Source: Phocoena phocoena (taxonomy: Eukaryota > Chordata > Mammalia > Artiodactyla > Phocoenidae). Taken from it: a DNA stretch of 64,000 bases. The translations under genes were made by a program, and so were the position numbers. Where the stretch lies: NCBI RefSeq assembly GCF_963924675.1, contig NC_089226.1, positions 51,787,124-51,851,123 on the forward strand. The letters are read 5' to 3'. Each line of letters begins with the position of its first letter. Position 1 is the first letter of the stretch. The notes beneath the pieces were generated by a model. It was given only the letters and a program-made list of their open reading frames with translations. It did not search any database and was not told the DNA's origin. Below, piece after piece: positions 13,601-24,130 of the stretch.

Positions 13601-14474
13601 CTTTTGCTGCATCCCATAGGTTTTGGGTCGTTGTGTCTCCATTGTCATTTGTTTCTAGGTATTTTTTTATTTCCTCTTTGATTTCTTCAGTGATCACTTC
13701 GTTATTAAGTAGTGTATTGTTTAGCCTCCATGTGTTTGTATTTTTTACAGATCTTTTCCTGTAATTGATATCTAGTCTCATGGCGTTGTGGTCGGAAAAG
13801 ATACTTGGTACATTTTCAATTTTCTTAAATTTACCAAGGCTTGATTTGTGATCCAAGATATGATCTATCTTGGAGAATGTTCCATGAGCACTTCAGAAAA
13901 ATGTGTATTCTGTTGTTTTTGGATGGAGTGTCCTATAAATATCAATTAAGTCCATCTTGTTTAATGTATCATTTAAAGCTTGTGTTTCCTTTTTTATTTT
14001 CATTTTGGATGATCTGTCCATGGGTGAAAGTGGGGTGTTAAAGTCCCCTACTATGAATGTGTTACTGTCGATTTCCCCTTTTATGGCTGTTAGTTTTTGC
14101 CTTATGTATTGAGGTGCTCCTATGTTGGGTGCATAAATATTTACAATTGTTCTATCGTCTTCTTGGATCGATCCCTTGATCATTATGTAGTGTCCTTCTT
14201 TGTCTCTTGTAATAGTCTTTATTTTAAAGTCTATTTTGTCTGATATGAGAATTGCTACTCCAGCTTTCTTTTGGTTTCCATTTGTATGGAATATCTTTTT
14301 CCATCCCCTTACTTTCAGTCTGTATGTGTCTCTAGGTCTGAAGTGGGTCTCTTGTAGACAGCATATATAAGGGTCTTGTTTTTGTATCCATTCAGCCAGT
14401 CTGTGTCTTTTGGTGGGAGCATTTAGTCCATTTACATTTAAGGAAATTATCGATATGTATATTCCTATTCCCAT
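10657..14474 (-). pseudogene. L1 ORF2 (endonuclease/reverse transcriptase), several frameshifts
   Basis: The frame starts MGIGIYISIISLNVNGLN. The APE-type endonuclease signatures are NVNGLN, QETHF, GDFNT and SDHNAM, the last in the next frame after a break near 13860-13890. The reverse transcriptase follows in 12099-13424 with [35 protein letters not shown] and a catalytic LADD (12369-12380; most L1s read FADD). The C-terminal zinc knuckle [18 protein letters not shown] (C-x3-C-x7-H-x4-C) lies within 10657-11448. Breaks fall at about 13875, 13428, 12120, 11640 and 11350-11450. All domains are present and most residues are typical, so decay is limited but the copy is dead. Confidence 0.93.
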
Positions 14475-14532
14475 TTTGTAAATTGTTTTGGGTTTGTTAT
14501 TATAGGTCTTTTCCTTCTCTTGTGTTTCTTGT

Positions 14533-15425
14533 CTAGAGAAGCTCCTTTAGCATTTGTTGTAAAGCTGGTTTGGTGGTGCTGAACTCTCTCAGATTTTGCT
14601 TGTCTGTAAAGGTTTTAATTTCTCCATCAAATCTGAATGAGATCCTTGCTGGGTAGAGTAATCTTGGTTGTAGGTTTTTCTCCTCCATCACTTTCAGTAT
14701 GTCCTGCCACTCCCTTCTGGCTTGCAGAGTCTCTGCTGAGAGATCAGCTGTTAACCTTATGGGGATTCCCTTGTGTGTTATTTGTTGTTTTTCCCTTGCT
14801 GCTTTTAATATGCTTTCTTTGTGTTTAATTTTTGACAGTTTGATTAATATGTGTCTTGGCATATTTCTCCTTGGATTTATCCTATATGGGACTCTCTGTG
14901 CTTCCTGGACTTGATTAATTATTTCCTTTCCCATATTAGGGAAGTTTTCAACTATAATCTCCTCAAATATTTTCTCAGTCCCTTTCTTTTTCTCTTCTTC
15001 TTCTGGAACCCCTATAATTTGAATGTTGGTGCGTTTAATGTTGTCCCAGAGGTCTGTGATACTGTCCTCAGGTCTTTTCATTCTTTTTTCTTTATTCTTC
15101 TCTGCAGTAGTTATTTCCACTATTTTATCTTCCAGGTCACTTATCTGTTCTTCTGCCTCAGTTATTATGCTATTGATCCCATCTAGAGTATTTTTAATTT
15201 CATTTACTGTGTTGTTCATCATTGCCTGTTTCATCTTTATTTCTTCTAGGTTCTGGTTAAGTGTTCCTTGCATTTTTTCTATTTTATTTCCAAGATTTTG
15301 GATCATCTTTACTATCATTACTCTGAATCTTTTTCAGGTAGACTGCCTATTTCCTCTTCATTTGTTAGGTCTGGTGCATTGTTATCTTGCTCCTTCATCT
15401 GCTGTGTGTTTTTCTGTCTTCTCAT
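14533..15425 (-). pseudogene. L1 ORF1 (RNA-binding chaperone), one frameshift
   Basis: ORF1p is the L1 nucleic-acid-binding trimer of the cytoplasmic RNP. The likely start is the ATG at 15425-15423 (MRRQKNTQQMKEQDNN). After about 35 codons a 1-nt deletion near 15320-15330 stops the frame (KDSE then TAA). Downstream, 261 codons are open: a coiled-coil stretch (about residues 5-75 of that block, rich in I/L/E/K), an RRM-like centre (IIGVPEEEEKK, then EIIVENFPNMGKEI) and a C-terminal domain ending ALQQMLKELL. The total of 893 nt corresponds to 298 codons minus one base, so only one indel is needed to explain the break. It sits about 58 nt upstream of ORF2. Confidence 0.9.
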
Positions 15426-15959
15426 TTTGCTTATCTTACTGTGTTTGGGGTCTCCTTTTTGCAGGCTGCAGGTTCCTAGTTCCCGTTGTTTTTGATGTCT
15501 GTCTCCAGTGGCTAAGGTTGGTTCAGTGGGTTATCTAGGCTTCCTGGTGGAGGGGACTAGTGCCTGTGTTGTGGTGAATGAGGCTGGATCTTGTCTTTCT
15601 AGTGGGCAGGTCCACGTCTGGTGGTGTGTTTTCGGGTGTCTATGGACTTATGATTTTTGGCAGCCTCTCTGGTAGTGGGTGGGGCTGTGTTCCTGTTTTG
15701 CTAGTTGTTTGGCATAGGTTGTCCAGCACTGTGGCTTGCTGGTCGTTGAGTGAAGCTGGGTGCTGGTGTTAAGATGGAGGTCTCTGGGAGAGTTTCGCCG
15801 TTTGATATTATTTGGAGCTGGGAGGTCTCTTGTTGACCAGTGTCCTGAAGTTGGCTCTCCCACCTCAGAGGCAGAGCCCTGACTCCTGGCTGGAGCACCA
15901 AGAGCCATTCTTACACACAGCTCAGAATAAAAGGGAGAAAAAGTAGAGAGAATTAGTAG

Positions 15960-16130
15960 AAGTAGGAATAAAGAGAGAAAGAAAGAAAGGAGAGAAGGAA
16001 GGAAGGAAGAAAGAAAGAAATAAGGAAAGAAAGAAGAAAAGAAGGAAAGAAGAGAGGGATGGAGGGAGGGAGGAAGGATGGAAGGAAGGAAGGAGGGAAG
16101 GAAGGACAAAAGACAGAAAGAAAGAAGATA
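15960..16130. repeat. Polypurine (GAAA/GGAA) tract
   Basis: About 170 nt are almost pure purine on the plus strand (pyrimidine on the L1 sense strand), including gggatggagggaggg at about 16056. A shorter similar tract occupies 16350-16400 in the second repeat unit. The pyrimidine-only 153-codon frame on the minus strand here is an artefact. Confidence 0.9.
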
Positions 16131-16619
16131 CAGTAAAATAAAGTATAATAAAGTTATTGAATTGAAAAATATTTAGAAAAAAAAAGGGACGGATAGAACC
16201 TTAGGACAAATGGTGGAAGCAAAGCTATACAGACAAAATCTTACACAGAAGCATACAGATACACTCTCACAAAAAGAGGTAAAGGGGAAAAAACCATAAA
16301 TCTTGCTCTCAAAGTCCACCTCCTCAATTTGGGATGATTCGTTGTCTAAAGGAGGGAAGGAAGTAAGGAAGGAAGGAAAGAAAGAAAAAGAAAGAAAGAA
16401 GGTAAAGTATAATAAAATTATTAAAATTAGTTATTAAGAAAAAAAAAATTTTAAATGGACGGATAGAACCCTAGGACAAATGGTGGAAGCAAAGCTATAC
16501 AGACAAGATCTCACACAGAAGCATACACATACACATTCACAAAAAAACGGAAAAGGGGAAAAAATCATAGATCTTGCTCTCGAAGTCCACCTCCTCGATT
16601 GGGGATGATTCATTGTCTA
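16100..16619 (-). repeat. Tandem duplication of about 270 bp inside the L1 5' UTR
   Basis: A block of about 161 bp (16188-16348) beginning gacggatagaacc and ending ggatgattcgttgtcta recurs at 16458-16619 with few differences. Each copy is preceded by an A/T-rich lead (aaagtataataaa) and a GGAA/GAAA purine tract. The repeat period is about 270 bp, so the unit comprises purine tract, lead and block. This looks like promoter-monomer duplication of the kind known in rodent L1s. Confidence 0.9.
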
Positions 16620-17871
16620 TTCATCTATTCCACAGATGCAGGGTACATCAAGTTGATTGTGGAGGTTTAATCCGCTGCTTCTCAGGCTGCTGGGAGAGAT
16701 ATTCCTTTCTCTTCTTTGTTCTCACAGCTCACAGGGGCTCAGCTTTGGACTTGGCCCTGCCTCTGCGTGTAGGTCGCTGGAGGGCGTCTGTTTTTGCTCA
16801 GACAGGACGGGATTGAAGGAGCCGCTGATTCGGGGGCTTTGGTGCACTCAGGCCGGGGGTGGGAGGGGCCCGGCGTGCGGGGCGGGCCTGCGGCGGCAGA
16901 GGCCGGCATGACGTTGCGCCGGCATGACGTTGCACGAGCCTGAGGCCCGCCATGCGTTCTCCCGGGGAAGTTGTCCGTGGATCTTGGAAACCTGGCAGTG
17001 GCGGGCTGCACAGGCTCCCCGGAAGAGGGGTGTGGATAATGACCTGTGCCCGCACACAGGCCCCTTGGTGGCGGCAGCAGCAGCCTTAGCGTCTCCCGCT
17101 CGTCCCTGGGGCCGCGCTTTTAGCCGCGGCTCGCCCCCGTCTCTCGGGTCCGTGCTTTTAGCCGCGGCTCGCGCCCGTCTCTGGCGTTCCTTTAAGCAGC
17201 GCTCTTAAACCCCTCTCCTCGCGCACCAGGAAACAAAGAGGTAAGAAAAAGTCTCTTGCCTCTTCGGCAGGTGAAGACTTTTCCCCGGACTCTCTCCCGG
17301 CTAGCCGTGGTGCACTAACCCCTTCAGGCTGTGTTCAAGCCGCCAACCCCAGTCCTCTCCCTGCACTCCGACCGAAGCCCGAGCCTCAGCTCGCAGCCCT
17401 GCCCGCCCTGGCGGGTGAGCAGACAAGCCTCTTGGGCTGGTGAGTACCGTTCGGCAGCGAACCTCTGTGCGGGAATCTCCCCGCTTTGCCCTCCGCACCT
17501 CTGTTGCTGTGCTCTCTTCCGCGGCTCTGAAGCTCCCCCCTCCGCCTCCCGCAGTCTCTGCCCGCGAAGGGGCTTCCTAGTGTGTTTAAAGCTTTCCTCC
17601 TTCACAGCTTCCTCCCACTGGTGCAGGTGCCGTCCCTATTCTTTTGTCTCTGTTTTTTCTTTTGCCCTACCCAGGTACGTGGGGAGTTTCTTGCCTTTTG
17701 GGAGGTCTGAGGTCTTCTGCCAGCATTAAGTAGATGTTCTGTAAGAGTTGTTCCACGTGTAGATGTATTTCTGGTGTATCTGTGGGCAGGAAGGTGATCT
17801 CCGCGTCTTACTCTTCTGCCATCTTCCCAGCACCCCAGCATGTGATATATTTAAAAGGGACCAAACCAAAA

Positions 17872-18010
17872 ATCAGGAATTTTGAGTTGTAATTCCAGCT
17901 GTACCATTCACTGAGTGAGAGGCTTTAACAAATCACTTAACCTCCCTAGACCTTCAACTGCTTAACTCTGAAAAGAGAAGTTTGGAGTAGATTAATATAT
18001 CTGCTTATTT
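17872..18010 (+). mobile_element. MIR SINE fragment
   Basis: 'gagttgtaattccagctgtaccattcactgagtgagaggc ... caaatcacttaacctccctagacc' is the MIR core (tctgccacttactagctgtgtgacc...acttaacctctctg) in sense orientation, moderately decayed. Confidence 0.6.
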
Positions 18011-18889
18011 TTAGCTTGAAGATTCTGCAATACATGAACATATAGTCTTGATTTTAAATTTCAGACACAAGGTGGCACTCTTAGCAGTGATTTTCATTTA
18101 ATCCACAGATAAAACCAGGGCAATTTTAAGATGTGTATATCCAAAAAAAAAAATCGAAATACATCCACACACACACATACCCTCACACACACACATGCTG
18201 TCTTTGGTTGATTACCATAACGTAACATCTGGATGAAAGCTGAACAATTCAGTCAACCAACTGCTCGATACTAAGATGATTGATTGATTTTTTTTTCATT
18301 TTCATGAGAATATTTCAGTGTTGAGTAGGCAATAAAGACATATTTGCAAAAATGTGTGCAAGATGAAGATAGATAATGCTATGATTTCAATATAACTAGG
18401 AAATCTTGAACAAGATATATCAGTTTTATAGGATGAGAGGGAAGGTGTTGAAACGTGGGGAAATTGCATAACTAAGAGTTTGCTATTAAATTTAAAAGAA
18501 TACTTGCTAGTATGCAATTTTCAAATAACAGTAAAGACACACGTTTTAGAAAATTGAAAAGGTGTAGCACACACAGAGATGAGAATTTAAATTCTAATCC
18601 AAACCATTTTTTTCTGAGAATTTCCAAACTCTTGCTGTCACTTCCCAAAAAACTCTCCACATGTTTTGAGGACCAAGCAACATTTTGTGGCTAAACCAAT
18701 ATCGTGATTTAATAGAATATTCTAGTAATAAACATATTTTTCCCTAAAAGCTGAATTTGTCCCTTCCTTGTTTGTTATGATGGTTTTCAAATTAATTCTT
18801 TCATGGTAAGTTCAAATGCAATTTCTCCTTTTTAGTGTTTTACCAATCCAGGTAGAATTAGTCTCCCCTTAATAATTTATAAAATTCTT
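18011..18889. other. AT-rich DNA with a CA-rich patch
   Basis: 18144-18197 holds an A11 run and broken (CA)n tracts. The remainder has no recognisable gene or repeat. Confidence 0.45.
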
Positions 18890-19030
18890 AGAGTCAAAAA
18901 ATACTGGAGATCTTTACAATCCCCTAGACCACTCCTTTCATTTTACTGATGAGAAAACTGAACTCCAGAGAGAAAGCAGGAGGGCAAGAAGCACCACATC
19001 TGATCTATGATAAAGGCAGAAATATGGTTC
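18890..19030 (-). mobile_element. MIR-like SINE fragment, antisense
   Basis: 'ggagatctttacaatcccctagaccactcctttcattttactgatgagaaaactgaactccagagag' follows the well-known ancient pattern 'cattttacagatgaggaaactgaggcccagagag' in antisense. The exact family (MIR or MIR3) is uncertain. Confidence 0.45.
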
Positions 19031-19070
19031 TAGTGTTCTTTCTATCGGGTGCTGTTGTATGTCTCAGATT

Positions 19071-19240
19071 ATAGACAGCCCTTTCTATCTAGAGTACAAA
19101 TCTTATCTACCTTCCCAAACTATAAATTCCTTTTAGAAAAAAAAGTCTATTTTATTTCTCTCACACTGTCTAGCATAATATCTGGTAATATGGAGGTGCT
19201 CAAGGCATACATTTGAATAAATAAATGATTAAGTCTAATG
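19071..19240 (+). mobile_element. L2 LINE 3' end
   Basis: 'aaattccttttagaaaaaaaagtctattttatttctctcacactgtctagcataatatctgg', then 'ggtgctcaaggcatacatttgaataaataaatg', matches the L2 tail in sense, strongly decayed. Confidence 0.45.
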
Positions 19241-19559
19241 AACAATTATAATAAACTAACACTCACTTCTTCCATATTTATTTGTGCCCACTGCAAATCT
19301 TCACTCCAGATAATTACATATTATAATGTCTTTTCATACCTCTACAAAACCATCTGTAGTGAGAAGTGAGAACTTTTAAAGCTTGTTTTATTGTAAACTA
19401 CTCTGAAATTGGTTGTAATCATAAGTTCTTTCCTATTACTCAGTGGATATCACTCAACTGATCTCAATTTAAATTGTTGCAGCTGATGAACAAGTAATAA
19501 ATCTATGGCTCACACCATCCTTGGTTCAACAGACATTGGCTCAACAATTCTGAGGAAAG

Positions 19560-19720
19560 ACTGTACCGTTTTTGAGTTATGTGACTTCAGTCAGTGATCT
19601 AATCTCCTTCAGTCTCAATTTTTTACCCTGTAGCAGGGATAGTGATAATTATGATCATTTCTGCACAGAGCTGTTTTCCCGAGTAAGTACACAAGTCCCA
19701 GGAACATGTGAGTCTGGCAC
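19560..19720 (+). mobile_element. MIR SINE fragment
   Basis: 'gagttatgtgacttcagtcagtgatctaatctccttcagtctcaattttttaccctg' follows the MIR core and 3' half (gtgaccttgggcaagttac...cctcagtttcctcatctg) with heavy decay. Confidence 0.4.
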
Positions 19721-20699
19721 ATATGTTATATGGAAAAAGTTGTAATTCTCTCATTATATTGGAGAAGACACAGGGGATAAATAAGTATACAAGAGTAACT
19801 AAGATGAAGTTGCCCTGTTTTCCCAAGTGTTGATCTAGTGTCGATAATAAGCAAATGCATATGTGATGGCCTCACTGATCTTTGGAAACAAAGTAGGGAC
19901 ACATAACTTGTAATGATCCATATAATTCTAGGTCTCACTCCAACTTATGAATATAGAACTTTTTCAAAACTGAAGTTTTACCCAAGTATTTGCAGGTATT
20001 CTGGGAAGAAGTTTCATGTATGCTCATATATAACCCTCTCATGTTCTTCTGCCCCTCTCTTCTGTGGTATTCTACTTCTGAAGGTCTGTGGGAAGGAGGT
20101 TTCAGATGCCCAGGCTAACCTTCCACTGCCCTTGGCTACCAATGTCCAGTACGTCGGGGCAGGTGTCTATGCCGCAGTCAGTGCTGTCCCTTACTGCTCC
20201 AGGGCAGAACCCAGTGCTTGGCATGAAGCCGGCGCTTAAAAACATTTATTGCAGAGAATGAGTAAGATGTACCAAAGGCTTTCCTGGAAATCTGAACATA
20301 CTGGAGCCACATTGTGGTCAGTGCAGAAGGACGGAGGTTGGCTCTGTTCTCCCTTCACTGTCTCACTTTCAAAACTCTGGCTGGCTTTTGCTACCATGTC
20401 AGGGAGAGAGCCCCTTGTGAAAACAGCACCCTCAGCTTCTGCAGGCAAATCTTTTTTCAAAAAGACTGAAGGCAAATATCCTATTCCTTTCAGTGTGCTT
20501 TAGGCCAGTGTCTGAGAAAAGCATTGCTATTCTTTCCTTTCACCTTCCATTCTGGAACTGCTGCTTTCTCTCTCCCAACACCACTGGAATTCTCTGTATG
20601 TGGAGAAAAAAGAGAGAATTTAGTCACATTGCTCTTACTAGTTTAGTAGATATGCCTAGACATATCTAATTTCCTAACTAAATTCACATGTTCACTGTT
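19721..20699. other. Unassigned DNA; small L2-like tail at about 20195-20265
   Basis: 'cccagtgcttggcatgaagccggcgcttaaaaacatttattgcagagaatgag' looks like an L2 3' end. The neighbouring 20236-20475 (minus) and 20249-20503 (plus) frames overlap one another and match nothing I know. I do not call them genes. Confidence 0.35.
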
Positions 20700-22250
20700 T
20701 ATTCAGATAGATATTTCAAAAGGGAAATCAAAATTTTAAATATATTTAGAAATGAACAGACATAAGAAAAGTGTATAAAATTATGGAATACAACAATAAC
20801 TGTACTCAGTAAAATGTATAGTTTTATGTGCCTTTTTATATGCTTTAATAAAATTATTACAAATAAACTAAAATTCAACTTGAGAAACTAGGAAACAAAA
20901 TAAACCAAGAAAGAAAAGGAAAAGTGTTAATAAAGGTAAAAAATTAATATATTTAAAACTAAAATGAAAAGAATGATAAAAGTAAAATATATTTCTATGA
21001 AAAAACCAGAAAAATAAAGAAGCACTCAGTAAGTCAGACACAGAAAAATTTAAAAAGCAAAAATATACAATATTAGGAATAAAAATTGTGATATATAACT
21101 ATAGATACGTGAGATTAAACAAAATTATAAGAGAACTTTATTTCTATAAATATGCAAATAAATTTGAAGTATATAAAATGGATGATTCTCTAGCAAAACA
21201 TAAATTACGGAAATTGGCCCAATTACATAAAACATAAATATCAAGAGTATTATATTTAAAAAATACAGGGCTGTAAAAGTAGTTTTAAAAAATCCACAAG
21301 GCTATTTTTAACTTTAAAGTGGAGATGACTATTTTACTGTGACAGCACATAGTGGTCATCAGCAACACATTTAGATATAGGTATATTAATAAGCAAATTT
21401 AAACATAAAACACTTTTCTGTGGCCAAACACCGTACATAAAGTTAAGGGACAATGACATGCTATGGAGAAAATGGAGCACATATAACAGACATAGGACTT
21501 TACCACATGTGTTTTCTACAAATAAATTTTTTAGAAAGGTAAACAGCAAAATAGAAAACTGGATAGCATATATGAACCAGTAATTCAAAAAAGGAAAAAC
21601 AAAATGAAATACACATGACATGAAAAGATCCTTAAACTCATAAAATTCAGGGAAATACATGCATATTTTGTCCATAAAATTTTAAATGTTGATAATATCA
21701 GTGTTGACAGGGATCTGGGAAAAGGTCATTATCAGATGGTATTAGTGAAAAGTCTAGATTGGTAAGAATATTTTGGAGGATACTTTGAAGCCTCGATTGA
21801 AATTTGAAACGTCATCCCCATTCTCAGGAATTTACCACAATGGTATTTTGGGCTTAAAAATATATACTGGTAAGAGAGTCATTGCAGCATTATGGTAATG
21901 TTGAAAACAGTGGGAAACTTAAATGCCAGTCAATTGACAAATGGCAATGGGTGCATGTATATGCACTAAACTCAAAAGATATACATTATGTTTTGTCATG
22001 AAAAAAATCAAGGTGGTATATGACAAAATTCCCTTTAACAATATATACATATGTGTGTGAAACTTTGTCTATATAACACACATAGGCTAATATATGTGTA
22101 AATCATCAAAGCTGCAAGTTTATGTATCAAACTGCTAACAATAATTATTTCTGAAGGTTGTGATAGGAGAGGTGGTTAGAGGGGGCGGATTTTTCACTTT
22201 GGACTTTATACATTTCCAAAAAAAGTGATGGAATAGCACGTGGTTTTTAA
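20700..22250 (+). mobile_element. Highly decayed L1M remnant
   Basis: The plus strand around 21130-21240 (agagaactttatttctataaatatgcaaataaatttgaag ... aattggcccaattacat) mirrors the L1 ORF2 segment just before the reverse transcriptase. Around 21870-21990 (cattgcagcattatggtaatgttgaaaacagtgggaaacttaaatg) it mirrors the ORF2 C-terminus. No frame survives. Some intervening sequence may be other repeats. Confidence 0.45.
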
Positions 22251-22629
22251 AATACTTCTCTCTCGTGATTTTCTACAGTTTTCAAATTAGATGAAATATT
22301 TTCAAAACAAGTCATGGAGCTTAAGTGTTATAATAAGGAGTTGAGACCCAAGCTGTGAGGGTCAGTTAGAGGAGATGCAATGAATACAGTCTGTTCCAGG
22401 GAGAAGTATGTCTTCAAGTAGAACTCTGGATATTGTGTTTCTTATGAGGCAATACAAGTCTGCTCCTTTAAATATTGTCCTGGTAGGGCTTAAGCTTCAT
22501 TTGGAAGCTTCATCTCTTTTAGGGTTCATTTCCCTATTGTCCAATTCAACTCTGTGTCATTCCCACGTATAAACTTGTTGCCTTTGTATGATGCATGAGG
22601 AGACCTTGTCGAATATGTTGTCTTTCACA

Positions 22630-22855
22630 CTATGAGTTGTGACATATTCCTGGGTTGTAGAATCAGTGTAGTAGGTCTTGTCCAGCATGTCTTAGAAAAT
22701 AAAACTAGGATGGAACAGAGAGTATCATGTATAATAAGATGCCTTATTATTTCATGGAACCTTGGCTTTAGGTGTGGGTATATGTGTGGTAGATTGAGAT
22801 GTAAAATGTATTTCTCATTGTGAGTCAATGACAAAATGCTTAAAAGCCACTGGTC
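22630..22855. mobile_element. hAT-Charlie-type DNA transposon remnant
   Basis: 'gagatgtaaaatgtatttctcattgtgagtcaatgac...gcttaaaagccactggtctaaac' resembles the right end of MER58/MER5-like non-autonomous hAT elements (aaaaccactgg...). The left end is not identifiable. Confidence 0.35.
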
Positions 22856-23955
22856 TAAACACAAGTCTAGAAATAACCAATAGTATCATCTTGTGGATGT
22901 CTCTGCAGCTCCTGTGATCTGTCAGTTTCTTTGAGAGATGTCCAAGTCAGGACTTCATGCCAGCAAATAGCAAATTTCATTATTTAGATTTCTACCATTA
23001 TAGCTAAGTGATTTCAGATATTGAAGGCTTTCCTTCTTTTCTCCATCTTGTGATGACTACTTTAAAACTGCATAGATGTTTTGAAAGGACTTACACTTTG
23101 ATGTTGTGCCTGTCAAAATAAGGTACATGACAGTGTGTTAGGTAGTCCTCAAAACCATGGAAAAAAACAAATTTTAAGTAAAACAAGCATAGTCACATTA
23201 TAAAAGACTACAAAGGTCATATGGATTTGTAAGATAATATACAAGACTTCAAAGTTCTTTCTCTCCTGCAGTAATCACTGTGGGTGATCTGCCCTGAAAT
23301 CCCAAGGGCACCCATTCAACTCTCCTGCCCTCAAGAATACTTCAGTGGAAAAGCCTGCTGTAAGCCATTGTGAGCCAGACTCATAATTAGCAAGTGACAC
23401 CACTGCAGAAATTCATGGACACTTAATTGAGAAGGAAAGAGGTCATGGAATAAGAGTTGTGAAGGTAATAACTTCTGGCTACATTGGGCAATTTTGTTTT
23501 CAAGGAACAGAGATTCACCCAGATCATCTCAATTACTAGAGATTTATTACAGAGATAAACAGAATTAACAATAAAAATAATAACAGCTACAGGAATATCA
23601 TGGGGAAACAAGAAGAGCCTTGTACCTTAAAATAGAGCCTCACTGCCACTTAAACTGTCATTTTGGATCCAGGAAGCAAGTGATCAGGTATTTATTGTGG
23701 CCTCTACAGAATAGGTGACAAAGGTCTGTGTCTCTGCTTCTCTGAGCTGCCAACCAACTACCTGATCTCAGGTTGTATTTTTTTGGTTTGTGCTTTGTTG
23801 TGTCTTCTTTACCAAATGTATCTCGTAGTATCTACTGTTTCTGTCTCTGCTGTCTGCCTATTTCTAACAATGACTGACTTTCTGCCTGCTCAGTTCATAT
23901 TCCCAGAGAGAATTTCTGAGTGGTCTAGCTAATAAGGATACTTCCTGCCACCAGC
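22856..23955. other. No recognised feature
   Basis: Mixed AT-rich sequence with short frames only. Nothing supports a gene or a named repeat. Confidence 0.45.
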
Positions 23956-24130
23956 TGAGCATGTACAGACTCTGGAGCCAGATAACCTGTTTCAAAGCCC
24001 AGCTTTACTGAGTACTGGACATTTGACTTTGGGCAACTGATTTAAATTTCTGTTCCTCAGCTTCCTTACCTATATAATGGTGTCTATCCCATAGAATGGT
24101 TGAAGAGTCGATGTGTGATAAGTACTTTTA
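23956..24130 (+). mobile_element. MIR SINE
   Basis: 'gactctggagccagataacctg', 'aaagcccagctttac', 'ggacatttgactttgggcaactgatttaaatttctgttcctcagcttccttacc' and 'cccatagaatggttg' reproduce the MIR consensus in order and in sense. This is one of the better preserved MIRs here. Confidence 0.8.

Larger units (their letters stand above)
10267..17836 (-). mobile_element. Full-length L1 LINE (about 7.6 kb) with perfect 17-bp TSD
   Basis: The element is flanked by agcatgtgatatattta at 10250-10266 and again at 17837-17853. Read on the minus strand it runs 5' UTR (17836 to 15426), ORF1 (15425-14533), a short spacer, ORF2 (14474-10657), 3' UTR and an A-rich tail (10267-10292). The 5' terminus (GGTGCTGGGAAGATGGCAG) is the expected L1 start, so the copy is not truncated. 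Many CpGs survive in the 5' UTR, suggesting moderate youth. Both ORFs carry frameshifts, so the copy should not be autonomous. Members of this family supply the endonuclease and reverse transcriptase that also mobilise SINEs and mRNAs. Confidence 0.96.
15426..17836 (-). promoter_or_regulatory. L1 5' UTR and internal promoter, CpG-rich
   Basis: The first 1.2 kb in sense direction (17836-16650) is CpG-rich, unlike everything around it, and works as the internal pol II promoter in L1s. A YY1-type core (sense AAGATGGC, 17818-17825) lies about 12 nt from the 5' end, where other mammalian L1s carry their start-site-fixing YY1 site. TGACGT (CREB/ATF-like) occurs twice in a tandem 16-bp repeat (16902-16933). 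A second tandem repeat, gcttttagccgcggctcg, recurs at 17116 and 17154. The 3' half (16620-15940) is a purine-rich tract plus a duplicated block. Frames in this region such as 17331-17729 are not genes. Confidence 0.85.

Noticed and set aside
14637..15538. Several overlapping plus-strand frames up to 171 codons
   Set aside because: They lie antisense to L1 ORF1 and its 5' flank, and composition (F/L/S-rich) follows from the A-rich sense strand.
15648..16109. 153-codon minus-strand frame rich in S, F, P and L
   Set aside because: It is a translation of the polypyrimidine tract in the L1 5' UTR.
16657..17729. GC-rich, CpG-rich block with open frames, resembling a CpG-island gene promoter
   Set aside because: It lies wholly within the L1 bounded by its TSD and is that element's 5' UTR. 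No host gene start is supported.
20236..20475. 79-codon minus frame with protein-like composition, overlapping an 84-codon plus frame
   Set aside because: No matching splice sites, domain or family was recognised, and the two frames compete for the same DNA. Kept only as unassigned sequence.
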